NCBI GenBank assembly: GCA_004554205.1
Contig: SFNH01000045.1
Coordinates: 1 to 14,334, forward strand
Origin: Clostridium sp.
GTDB lineage: Bacteria; Bacillota; Clostridia; Lachnospirales; Lachnospiraceae
DNA length: 14,334 nucleotides
Direction: 5' to 3'
The position numbers and the translations under genes are program-made. The notes below the pieces were generated by a model that worked only from the letters and a program-made list of their open reading frames with translations, made no database searches and had not been told where the DNA came from. Positions 1 through 7,030 of this stretch are shown piece after piece (position 1 is the stretch's first letter; each line of letters begins with the position of its first letter).

Positions 1-1
1 C

Positions 2-742
2 TGGGTGGGCGATCCGTCTGACTACATCGGATTTAAGAAAGAGGGTATCCTGGCGAAGTATTCTTCCCCGGAGGCAAGCACTATCGACAGCAAATTCATT
101 GACCCGGACGGTTATTATACCGGCGCCCGCATGATGAATATGGCAATCGGATACAATACATCTCTTGTGAGCGAGGAAGAGGTTCCGAAGTCATGGAATG
201 ACCTGCTTGACCCGAAGTGGAGCAACCAGATTGTTATGACAGACCCGTCTTCCGCAGGAACAACCAAGTATTTTGTGGGGGCGATGTTATCTAATCAGAA
301 TTACGGTGAGGAATACTTTAAAAGGTTGAAGGAAAACGGCTGCGAGCTGGAATCAGGAACGACTGCAACACACAATCAGGTGGCGGCAGGCGCCTATAAG
401 GTAGGCGTTATGCTGGATTATGTGACTCAGAACCTGATAGACGAAGGGTCACCTCTTGGATTTAAGTACCTGGATAGCGACCTGGTATCAATCTTTTCCC
501 CGATCGGACTTGTAGAGGGCTGTGCAAACGAAGAGAACGGAAAGCTGCTGTATGACTTTATTCTTTCTAAAGAGGGTCAGGAAATCCTGGTTGAGAATAA
601 CCTGCTTTCCATCAGAAATGATGTGGAGCAGAAGGGTGCGAGTGTCGAGGAAATTGCCAGGGCGGCAATGGATGTAGATTTACAGTCTCTTGCAGACAAG
701 TCGGATGAGATTATCAATACCTTTGATGGAATCTTTAAATAA
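2..742 (+). CDS. ABC transporter solute-binding protein, iron(III)/AfuA-like, 5'-truncated by window edge
   Basis: C-terminal portion (about 246 residues) of an extracellular solute-binding protein; its start lies before the window and the reading frame is open from base 2. The visible sequence begins WVGDPSDYIGFKKEG and continues with GYNT, PKSWNDLLDPKW and a C-terminal FILSKEGQEIL segment. This pattern is typical of the AfuA/FbpA-type periplasmic-binding group (cluster D, iron(III), with related members taking up phosphonate or polyamines). In a Gram-positive cell it would be a lipoprotein that captures the ligand for the permease. It is followed by a hairpin terminator and then by ATPase, permease and ATPase genes on the same strand, so it is the first visible gene of an importer operon. 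Family assignment is good; the substrate (ferric iron, phosphonate or another small anion) cannot be decided from what is visible. Confidence 0.85.
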   Translation, partial: WVGDPSDYIGFKKEGILAKYSSPEASTIDSKFIDPDGYYTGARMMNMAIGYNTSLVSEEEVPKSWNDLLDPKWSNQIVMTDPSSAGTTKYFVGAMLSNQNYGEEYFKRLKENGCELESGTTATHNQVAAGAYKVGVMLDYVTQNLIDEGSPLGFKYLDSDLVSIFSPIGLVEGCANEENGKLLYDFILSKEGQEILVENNLLSIRNDVEQKGASVEEIARAAMDVDLQSLADKSDEIINTFDGIFK

Positions 743-755
743 GACAGTCAGATGT

Positions 756-786
756 GCGGGGCCGGAAGTGTCCGGTTCCGCCTTTT
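756..786 (+). terminator. Hairpin between binding-protein and ATPase genes, probable leaky terminator
   Basis: An 11-bp stem (756-766 with 771-781, two G-U pairs, AGTG loop) is followed by CTTTTG and a second T run (791-795). It lies in the 85-nt gap between the binding-protein gene and the downstream ATPase gene, and no separate promoter is obvious after it. Inference: partial termination here gives more binding protein than membrane components, a common arrangement in ABC import operons. Confidence 0.6.
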
Positions 787-827
787 GCATTTTTGAGATT
801 AAAGAATAAGACGAGGAGGATTTTGAG

Positions 828-1865
828 ATGGCCGGTATAAAATTTGACAATATCTCCTTCGCCTATGGAGACAGGCAGATTCTGAAGAATTTCTCCCTGG
901 AGGTGGACGACAGCCAGATCATGTGTCTTGTGGGGCCATCGGGCTGCGGGAAGACAACGCTGATCCGCTGTCTCCTGGGCTTTAATAAACCGTCTTCCGG
1001 AGAAATATGGATTGGCGACCGCTGCGTATTTTCCCAGACGAGAAGGATCAATGTGCCACCAGAGCGCAGAAATGTCGGCGTAGTATTCCAAGACTATGCT
1101 GTCTGGCCGCACATGACGGTGATGGAGAATGTATGCTATCCTATGAAGAAACGGAAGATGCCCAGGGAGGAGATCCGGAAACGGGCGGAAAATGCTCTGA
1201 AGCAGGTACGCATGAGCGAATACGCCTCCTATCTGCCCAGCCAGCTCTCGGGCGGACAGCAGCAGCGCGTTGCGATTGCAAGGGCGCTTGTGAGTTCTGA
1301 CGAAGTAATTGTCATGGACGAGCCGATCACCAATTTGGACGCGAAGCTGCGCGCGGAAATGCTGATTGAGATCAGACAGATTCAGAAAAATATCGGAACG
1401 ACCATTTTCTATATCACCCATGATCAGGAGGCGTCGCTGCAGCTCTGCGACAGAATGGCGATCATGAATGCCTCAGGTGAACTCTGCCAGCTCGGCGCGG
1501 ATGAGGATATCATTCTCCATCCGGCAAACCGTTTTGTGTTCTATGATGGAGAGGTTCCGACTGGGTATGAGCGTATGGGAATGGCAGATATGGGAGTTCG
1601 CCCCAACAATATTGTCTTTGACCCGCAGTCGCCCGTAAAAGCAAGGGTAAAGCGGGCAGTATTCCTGGGCAGCGAGTACGATTATTTTGTAGATTTTAAC
1701 GGAAAAGAGGTTCGCGTGCAGAAAAATGCTTTCGATGCACTCAAGGAAGGACGGATTGAGAAAGAGGGAGAAATTGTGGGGCTTCGCTTCTTAAATCCTG
1801 AATTCTACCTGCCAAAGGACTCCGCAGATACAGCTTTGAATGAGAGAAAGGAGGCATCCGTATGA
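828..1865 (+). CDS. ABC transporter ATP-binding protein (first ATPase of the importer)
   Basis: Nucleotide-binding subunit of 345 residues that powers the importer on the cytoplasmic face. Visible motifs in order: Walker A GPSGCGKTT (36-44), Q-loop VFQD with Q88, signature LSGGQQQR (140-147), Walker B VIVMDEP (160-166, catalytic E165), D-loop TNLD and switch H198. After about residue 240 a TOBE-like regulatory region follows (MGVRPNNIVF onward), as in the FbpC/PotA/MalK-type subfamily. The ATG start is supported by an AGGAGG at 813-818. The stop overlaps the permease start in an ATGA junction, which implies translational coupling. Oddly, a second complete ATPase gene lies just beyond the permease gene, so the complex may use a heterodimer of ATPases. 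Confidence 0.9.
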   Translation: MAGIKFDNISFAYGDRQILKNFSLEVDDSQIMCLVGPSGCGKTTLIRCLLGFNKPSSGEIWIGDRCVFSQTRRINVPPERRNVGVVFQDYAVWPHMTVMENVCYPMKKRKMPREEIRKRAENALKQVRMSEYASYLPSQLSGGQQQRVAIARALVSSDEVIVMDEPITNLDAKLRAEMLIEIRQIQKNIGTTIFYITHDQEASLQLCDRMAIMNASGELCQLGADEDIILHPANRFVFYDGEVPTGYERMGMADMGVRPNNIVFDPQSPVKARVKRAVFLGSEYDYFVDFNGKEVRVQKNAFDALKEGRIEKEGEIVGLRFLNPEFYLPKDSADTALNERKEASV

Positions 1866-3594
1866 CGATCAGAAGACAACGCGGCGGGACTGCAGGTTCT
1901 GAGCTTGCCGCCATGGAAGGACGGAAGTTTGGCCTGGATCAGGCAATGACTGTACTCAGCTTCATCCTGCTGCTGGTTATCGTTGCAATCCCGATTTTCA
2001 TGATTGTATACAACGCGTTTTTCTATAAGGGGAAATTTGATACCAGCCTGTTTGTATCTGTTATCGGTAACGTGGAAAACTTAAAGGCAATGTGGAACAC
2101 CATTGTCATTGCACTTGCGGTAACATTGTTTGGAACTGTTATGGGGCTGTTTTACGCATGGCTGCTGGGACGCAGCGATATCCCTGCGAAGGGATTTATG
2201 CGCGCCATGTTTACAATTCCCTATATGTTTCCGCCATTTTTTGGCGCCATGGCATGGGATCTTTTGTTTTCCGGGCGTGCTGGGTATGTAAACAAATGGC
2301 TGATGGCGACTTTCCATCTGGCGAAGGCCCCTATCAATATTAACAGCATCGGGGGAATTATTTTTGTAGAGTGCTCGTATTATTTCCCGTTTGTCTTTAT
2401 GCAGGTGGTGAGCGCGCTTGAGCGCATGGATCCGACTTTGGAGGAGTCTCCCGGATTGCAGGTGCGAAGCAGGGACAGGTCATTACGAAGATTACCATTC
2501 CATTAGTGAAGCCGGCGATCTCAGCGGGTGCGCTGCTGATCCTGATTTCCTCGCTGGCGCATTTCGGCGTGCCGTCCATTCTTGGATTTTCCAAGAACAT
2601 CTACACACTGCCGACGATGATTTATTCGTTGATTTACAAATCGTCAGGAAGCTTTGAGGGCATCCGCCAGGGTGCGGCGCTCTCCATTCTTCTGGTGGCG
2701 GTGGTAGCAGTGGCGCTCGTGATACAGAAAAAGATCTTAAGTTCCGGAAGCTACGATATCATCAAGGGCAAATCCATGCGCCCGACACTGATCAAGTTGC
2801 GTGGTGCAAAGTATCCGCTGCTTTTGTTCGCCTGCCTTACGCTGATTGTGATTGTGGTGGTTCCGCTTGTTATGATCTTCCTTGTGGCGCTGGTAAACGC
2901 ATATGGTCTGCCGCTGACGCCGGAGAATTTCTCGTTGAAGAACTACCAGAAGGTACTGACATCCGCAGCTACGCTTGACTCCATTAAGAATTCACTGTTC
3001 CTGTCCGTGACGGCAGGTATTGTCTGCATGTTCCTGGGCGTTATGGTTGCTTATGTCATCAACCGAATCAAACCGAAAGGAAAAGGGGTTCTGGAAATTC
3101 TTTCGGTGCTTCCGTACTCCATACCGGGAACGGTGTTGGCGATCGGTGTGATTTTGTCCTGGTCGGGGTCTATTTTCGGGATCAAGCTTTACAACACCAT
3201 CTGGATCATTCTCGTAGCGTATATGGCGAGATATCTGTCTTTCTCAATGAAGAGCGCTTCCGCATCGCTGCAGCAGGTAAACGCATCGCTTGAGGAGGCG
3301 TCGCGGGCCTGCGGTGCGACTCATACGGAATCTTTAAAGGATGTTACGCTGCCGTTGATACGTCCGGCTATGGTATCGGGATTCTTCCTGATCTTCCTGC
3401 CCGCTATGCGCGAGCTGACGACGTCTATCCTGCTGTACGGACCGTATACCAGAACGCTGGGAGTGCAGATTTACTCACTGCGGGATGCAGGTATGATTCC
3501 GCAGGCATCGGCGTTAGCTTCTATTGCGATTGTGATTATCATTGTATGCAACACCATTGTCACTGAGATTACGAAGGACAGAAAGGGGGCGTAG
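1862..3594 (+). pseudogene. Fused two-domain ABC permease (FbpB/AfuB-like), split by a 1-base frameshift
   Basis: Membrane subunit of the importer, in two frames. The first piece (1862-2506, 214 codons) starts in an ATGA overlap with the ATPase gene and carries several hydrophobic segments. It then runs out of frame from about 2450 and ends in an unrelated tail. The continuation (open to 3594; a GTG at 2506 gives 362 residues) supplies the remaining membrane segments. Adding one base near 2450 would join them into about 577 residues, a normal length for fused FbpB-type permeases with two BPD_transp_1 domains. The break falls inside the first EAA loop, which contacts the ATPase: LEES before the break joins RIAGAKQGQVITKITIPLV after it, matching the intact second EAA loop LEEASRACGA...LPLIRPA. 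As written the gene is broken; a sequencing or assembly error is the main alternative. The rest of the frame shows no decay, suggesting an error or a very recent mutation. Confidence 0.85.
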
Positions 3595-3597
3595 GAG

Positions 3598-4707
3598 ATG
3601 GCGGAGAATCAGGTAGTATTGCGGCATGTAACAAAATGTTTCACGACACGCACCCTTGGCACGGTGACGGCGGTTGATGACTTTAACCTTGAGATTAGGG
3701 AAGGAGAATGCTTTTCATTCCTTGGTCCGTCCGGTTGTGGGAAGACGACGACCCTGCGCATGATCGCGGGTTTTGAGGATCTGTCGGAGGGGGAGATTCA
3801 CCTCTGCGGAAAGCCGGTATCAATCAAGGCAAAGAATCTTTATGTGCCGCCGGAGGAGCGCGGGCTCGGCATGGTGTTTCAGGCGTTTGCCGTTTGGCCC
3901 CATATGAATATTTTTGACAATGTGGCATTCCCGCTCAAGATCCAGAAGGTGAACAAGACCGATATGACACGCCGTGTAAAGGAGGCGCTGCACCATTGTA
4001 GTCTGGATGGTCTTGAGGAAGTTTATCCATCGGAACTGTCCGGCGGACAGCAGCAGCGTATCGCTTTGGCGCGCGCAATTGTCACCAACCCTAAGGTCAT
4101 GCTTCTTGACGAGCCGCTTTCCAACCTTGACCCGAAATTAAGGGAGTCCATGCGCTTCGAGATTAAGGAATTGCAGCGAAAGTTCAATTTTACCATTATC
4201 TTCGTGACCCATGACCAGTCCGAGGCAATGGCGATTTCCGACAGGATGATGGTGTGCGATATGGGAAAGATCATGCAGATTGATACGCCGGAGAACCTTT
4301 ACAACCATCCAAACTCCCGGTTTGTACACAGTTTTTTGGGGGAATCCACATTTATCAATGTGGTGATCCGGGACGGAAAGGTCTATCCGAAGGGCGGTAT
4401 GGAGCAGGCGCTTGACATTCCTGTTCCCGCAGATGCCGCACAGGAGATGGTGGTTGCCACCAGACCTAACGCAATCAGCCTGAGCAAAGATAAGGGATTT
4501 AAAACCCATGTGGAAAAGCGCATATTCCTGACGGACAAGACAGAGTATCTGGTTCCGGTAGGGGAGCAACTTGTCAAGTTGGAAACCCCACACAGGATCG
4601 TGTTTGCTCCGGGCGAGGAGTGCTGTATCAACATTGCGGATCCTATGTGGTATCCGGCAGATGATAAAAAGGCGGAGGAGGAACGCCTGAAAAGACAGTT
4701 GGTATGA
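3598..4707 (+). CDS. ABC transporter ATP-binding protein (second ATPase of the importer)
   Basis: Second nucleotide-binding subunit, 369 residues. Motifs in order: Walker A GPSGCGKTT (43-51), Q95 in VFQAF, signature LSGGQQQR (147-154), Walker B VMLLDEP (167-173), D-loop SNLD and switch H205 in THDQSEA, the last being typical of the PotA/FbpC/MalK group. A TOBE-type C-terminal region follows from about residue 245. The start lies 3 nt after the permease stop, and its ribosome binding site (AAAGGGGG, 3581-3588) is inside the end of the permease gene, so it is co-transcribed. It is clearly diverged from the first ATPase at 828-1865, yet both keep all catalytic motifs, so neither looks like a decaying duplicate. 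Probably the two form a heterodimer, or alternate, with the fused permease. Confidence 0.9.
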   Translation: MAENQVVLRHVTKCFTTRTLGTVTAVDDFNLEIREGECFSFLGPSGCGKTTTLRMIAGFEDLSEGEIHLCGKPVSIKAKNLYVPPEERGLGMVFQAFAVWPHMNIFDNVAFPLKIQKVNKTDMTRRVKEALHHCSLDGLEEVYPSELSGGQQQRIALARAIVTNPKVMLLDEPLSNLDPKLRESMRFEIKELQRKFNFTIIFVTHDQSEAMAISDRMMVCDMGKIMQIDTPENLYNHPNSRFVHSFLGESTFINVVIRDGKVYPKGGMEQALDIPVPADAAQEMVVATRPNAISLSKDKGFKTHVEKRIFLTDKTEYLVPVGEQLVKLETPHRIVFAPGEECCINIADPMWYPADDKKAEEERLKRQLV

Positions 4708-4721
4708 TTGGAATATAAAAG

Positions 4722-4752
4722 GAGCGGGTTCGGCATCAGGCCGAACCCGCTC
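4722..4752. terminator. Bidirectional terminator between ABC operon and putP
   Basis: A perfect 13-bp stem (4722-4734 with 4740-4752, loop ATCAG) lies between two converging genes. Read on the minus strand, the right arm is followed by CCTTTTATATT, a good terminator tail for putP. On the plus strand the tail is weaker (TCCTGATAT), but the stem is strong and 14 nt after the ATPase stop. Confidence 0.85.
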
Positions 4753-4770
4753 TCCTGATATAAACAAACA

Positions 4771-6306
4771 TTACTTTCCGATCGAGTCAAACTCGTCGCA
4801 GATCTCCCGCGACGGCGGAGCGGTCACAAGGGATACGACCACGATCGCCAGGGCGGATACGAGGAACGCGGGAAGCAGCTCATAGATATTCCATGCGCCG
4901 CCTAAGGGGCGAATGACGTATTTCCACACAAAGACCATCACGCCGCCAGCGACCATGCCGGCAAGCGCGCCCCGCAGGTTCGTGCGTTTCCAGAACAGGG
5001 AGAACAGCATGACCGGCCCAAACGCCGCGCCGAAGCCCGCCCATGCGAAGGATACGATGGTGAATACCGAGCTGTCCGGATTCCAGGCGAGTGCGATCGC
5101 CACAAGAGCGATACCGACAACGGTGAGACGGGCTGCCCGCATGGATGATCTTGCATCCAATTTAATCTTTAAGAAGTCCTGGAGCAGATTCTGGGACACA
5201 CCGGACGCGGCCGTCAGAAGCTGGGAGTCCGCTGTGGACATCGTGCACGCAAGGATTCCGGCCAGGACTACGCCCGCGATCAGAGCCGCGAGCATTCCGT
5301 GACGCCCTAAAAGTCCGGCGAAGCGGATGATGATGGTCTCCGACTCGGAGCTGTTCGCAAACAGCGGAATGCTGCCCGCCGCGGAAGCGGCGCAGCCGAT
5401 AATACCGATCAGGATTGCGACGGACATGGAGATCACCACCCATACGGATGCAATCCGGCGGGAGAGCGTAAGCTTCTTCTCATCCCGGATCGCCATGAAG
5501 CGCAGCAGGATGTGGGGCATTCCAAAATAACCGAGCCCCCATGCACAGGTGGAGACGATGCTTAAAAGTCCGTAGGGCGTCGAGGCATTGGAAGCGGCGT
5601 CGTGCATCTGCGTCATCGACAGGTAGCCGGAGAGGGATTTTGCGTTGTCCATCACGGCTTCCCAGCCGCCAGCCACATTGATTCCGTAAAATACGATCAC
5701 GATCAGGGAGATGCTCATGACAACACTCTGAATCAGATCCGTGGTCGATACTGCCATGAATCCGCCCAGTGCGGTGTAGCCCACGATAACTGCCGCGCCG
5801 ATGATCATGGCAGCGTGGTAGTTTACGCCGAAGAGACTGGAAAAGAGTGTGCCGACCGCCTTAAAGCCCGAAGCCGTGTAGGGTATAAAGAATATCAGGA
5901 TCACAATAGCGGCGATACACATCAGGATATTCTTCTCGTCGCGGTAGCGGCGGGAGAAAAAATCGGGGATCGTGATGGCGCCGCAGGCAACGGAGTAGCG
6001 GCGCAGTCTTTTTGCGACGATCAGCCAGTTTAAGTAGGTTCCGGCGGCCAGCCCGATGGCGGTCCAGCCCGCGTCGGAGACGCCGGTTAAGTATGCTACG
6101 CCGGGCAGGCCCATTAAAAGCCAACTGCTCATGTCGGATGCCTCCGCGCTCATCGCGGTTACAAGCGGCCCCAGCTTGCGCCCCCCAAGGTAGAATTCGT
6201 CCGCGGAGCTTCCGCTCCCTTTTCTGCTGAAATAAAATCCCACAAGTACCATCACGATCAGGTATACAGCGATGGAAAGCAGGATTCCGATCTGTCCGGA
6301 TGTCAT
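4771..6306 (-). CDS. putP: Sodium/proline symporter (SSF family)
   Basis: Integral membrane Na+-coupled transporter of 511 residues, the normal PutP length, with about 13 hydrophobic segments along the chain. Residues 52-72 read SAEASDMSSWLLMGLPGVAY, the PutP signature near helix II. D58 and S60 match the Na+-binding D55 and S57 of E. coli PutP, and a later MSTADSQLL segment matches the region with the second Na+-site serine/threonine pair. The family imports proline with Na+; some members take related solutes, so substrate is inferred by similarity. Start ATG (complement 6304-6306) is preceded by AGGAGG (complement of 6315-6320). The gene stands alone, convergent to the ABC operon and divergent from spoIIID. 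Its promoter -10 box lies in a palindromic repeat related to one upstream of cysE. Confidence 0.92.
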   Translation of the reverse strand: MTSGQIGILLSIAVYLIVMVLVGFYFSRKGSGSSADEFYLGGRKLGPLVTAMSAEASDMSSWLLMGLPGVAYLTGVSDAGWTAIGLAAGTYLNWLIVAKRLRRYSVACGAITIPDFFSRRYRDEKNILMCIAAIVILIFFIPYTASGFKAVGTLFSSLFGVNYHAAMIIGAAVIVGYTALGGFMAVSTTDLIQSVVMSISLIVIVFYGINVAGGWEAVMDNAKSLSGYLSMTQMHDAASNASTPYGLLSIVSTCAWGLGYFGMPHILLRFMAIRDEKKLTLSRRIASVWVVISMSVAILIGIIGCAASAAGSIPLFANSSESETIIIRFAGLLGRHGMLAALIAGVVLAGILACTMSTADSQLLTAASGVSQNLLQDFLKIKLDARSSMRAARLTVVGIALVAIALAWNPDSSVFTIVSFAWAGFGAAFGPVMLFSLFWKRTNLRGALAGMVAGGVMVFVWKYVIRPLGGAWNIYELLPAFLVSALAIVVVSLVTAPPSREICDEFDSIGK

Positions 6307-6341
6307 AATAGTTTCCTCCTCATTCGCATTCGTTTGCGGTC

Positions 6342-6399
6342 AGAATACATGATACTAGCCGCTTGCGGCTAGAATACATGATACTAGCCGCTTGCGGCT
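6342..6399. repeat. Two tandem 29-bp repeats with palindromic core, upstream of putP
   Basis: Two identical 29-bp units (6342-6370 and 6371-6399) each begin AGAATACATGATACTAG and end GCTTGCGGCT. A degenerate partial third unit (TCGTTTGCGGTC) lies at 6330-6341. Each full unit contains the core CTAGCCGC-TT-GCGGCTAG. The unit nearest the promoter extends into an 11-bp perfect inverted repeat, 6381-6391 with 6394-6404. The same core recurs in the cysE promoter region at 11385-11427. Confidence 0.9.
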
Positions 6400-6428
6400 A
6401 GTATATCACAGGAAATCGCAAACTGCAA
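6400..6428 (-). promoter_or_regulatory. Putative sigma-A promoter of putP
   Basis: On the minus strand TTGCAG (complement of 6423-6428), a 17-bp spacer and TATACT (complement of 6400-6405) form a plausible housekeeping promoter about 94 nt upstream of the putP start. The -10 box is part of the left arm, read on the minus strand, of the palindrome at 6381-6404, so a protein bound there could block transcription. Inference from sequence only. Confidence 0.5.
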
Positions 6429-6445
6429 TGGAGAAATGAATGGCG

Positions 6446-6474
6446 GCATAATATAAGGGCTGTTCTCATAAGAT
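6446..6474 (+). promoter_or_regulatory. Putative sigma-E promoter of spoIIID
   Basis: GCATAATA (6446-6453), a 13-bp spacer and CATAAGAT (6467-6474) resemble mother-cell sigma-E promoters, whose -10 is CATAnnnT with an ATA-containing -35. A start near 6480 would leave a leader of about 22 nt containing the AGGGG ribosome binding site. In Bacillus subtilis spoIIID is known to be sigma-E dependent, which fits. The match is by eye. Confidence 0.5.
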
Positions 6475-6501
6475 GTAAAAAACATTCTGAAGGGGCAGAC
6501 C

Positions 6502-6777
6502 TTGAAGGAGTATATCGAAGAGCGGGCGGTTGCCATCGCCAACTACATTATAGACCACAATGCGACCGTGAGGCAGACGGCAAAGAAGTTCGGGATCAGC
6601 AAGAGTACGGTACATAAAGACGTCACCGACCGCCTGGAGCACATCAACCCATCGCTGGCGGCGCAGGCGCGTGTGGTGCTCGATGTGAATAAATCAGAGC
6701 GTCATATTCGCGGTGGTCTGGCTACCAGGGAGAAGTATCAGCACCGGTTGGCGATATGCAGTAAAGAAGAAAAATGA
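6502..6777 (+). CDS. spoIIID: Sporulation transcriptional regulator SpoIIID
   Basis: Small DNA-binding protein (91 residues) that switches mother-cell gene expression between the sigma-E and sigma-K stages. The sequence aligns nearly end to end with B. subtilis SpoIIID: YIEERA...IANYI at the N-terminus, a helix-turn-helix at about 22-43 (TVRQTAKKFGISKSTVHKD), then RLEHINPSLA and the family hallmark RHIRGGLATREKY (67-79). The start is TTG at 6502, supported by AAGGGG 7 nt upstream and by agreement with the family N-terminus. A rare start codon may limit synthesis. It is divergent from putP and is followed by the hyd leader, which has its own promoter, so it is probably a single-gene unit. Confidence 0.95.
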   Translation: MKEYIEERAVAIANYIIDHNATVRQTAKKFGISKSTVHKDVTDRLEHINPSLAAQARVVLDVNKSERHIRGGLATREKYQHRLAICSKEEK

Positions 6778-6786
6778 TAATTGTTA

Positions 6787-6815
6787 TTGACATTAAAGTA
6801 CATTTACGGTAAAAT
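6787..6815 (+). promoter_or_regulatory. Near-consensus sigma-A promoter of the hyd leader/operon
   Basis: TTGACA (6787-6792), exactly 17 bp, then TAAAAT (6810-6815). Predicted start is near 6822, giving a leader of roughly 210 nt before hydE. It begins 10 bp after the spoIIID stop. The -10 is overlapped by alternating half-sites TTTAC (6803-6807), GTAAA (6809-6813) and TTTAC (6815-6819), including the perfect palindrome GGTAAA-A-TTTACC (6808-6820), a plausible operator for a repressor. Confidence 0.75.
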
Positions 6816-6821
6816 TTACCT

Positions 6822-6992
6822 ATAAGAGAAACTGAGCTGTGAGCTGAGCTTAAAGCAAAGTGACGATTACCGTGATTTCTGACCGGAAGAGCATCTGATG
6901 GGAAGACAGGAAGAACCTGCGGGAAGTTTGTGCAGGATTGTTTGTGTACCTGTATGAGATGGGGGAGCTTTCGGGCTCCTCCTTATTGTATT
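6822..6992 (+). ncRNA. Candidate leader RNA or small RNA upstream of hydE, class not recognised
   Basis: The span from the predicted start to the hairpin at 6961-6982 has no convincing gene and shows alternative pairings. ACAGG (6906-6910) can pair with CCTGT (6949-6953), enclosing CCTGC (6916-6920) paired with GCAGG (6932-6936). CCTGTA (6949-6954) can instead pair with TACAGG (6992-6997) beyond the terminator-like hairpin. Three GAGCT copies occur at 6834-6850. I compared it from memory with TPP, FMN, SAM-I, cobalamin, c-di-GMP, ZTP and NiCo classes and saw no convincing match. It could be an attenuating leader of hydEGF or an independent small RNA. Confidence 0.4.
6961..6992 (+). terminator. 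Intrinsic-terminator-like hairpin in the hydE leader
   Basis: GGGGGAGC (6961-6968) pairs with GCTCCTCC (6975-6982), 8 bp with one G-U and loop TTTCGG, followed by TTATTGTATT. It lies between the hyd promoter and the hydE start with no second promoter visible after it. Hence it is probably a conditional attenuator, unless it ends a separate small RNA. Confidence 0.6.
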
Positions 6993-7030
6993 ACAGGAAG
7001 ATTTCACAGAAGGAAGGGGGGCAGGAGGGA

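Noticed and set aside
735..1421. Long minus-strand open frame opposite the first ATPase gene
   Set aside because: The plus-strand frame has a complete ABC ATPase with a good ribosome binding site; the antisense frame has no recognisable domain.
2440..2510. Programmed ribosomal frameshift in the permease gene
   Set aside because: No slippery heptamer or clear downstream pseudoknot; a simple missing base explains the break better.
5602..6033. Plus-strand open frame inside putP
   Set aside because: Shadow of the putP coding frame; low-complexity His/Asp/Arg-rich translation with no ribosome binding site.
6342..6404. Short CRISPR array
   Set aside because: Repeats are directly adjacent with no unique spacers; the core is palindromic and recurs at a promoter elsewhere.
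6822..6960. Known riboswitch such as TPP, SAM-I, FMN, cobalamin or NiCo
   Set aside because: Isolated similarities (for example ACCTG) occur, but the conserved cores of these classes were not found by eye.
6938..7030. N-terminal extension of hydE from an upstream start
   Set aside because: It would translate through the terminator-like hairpin, and the family N-terminus and ribosome binding site fit ATG 7031.
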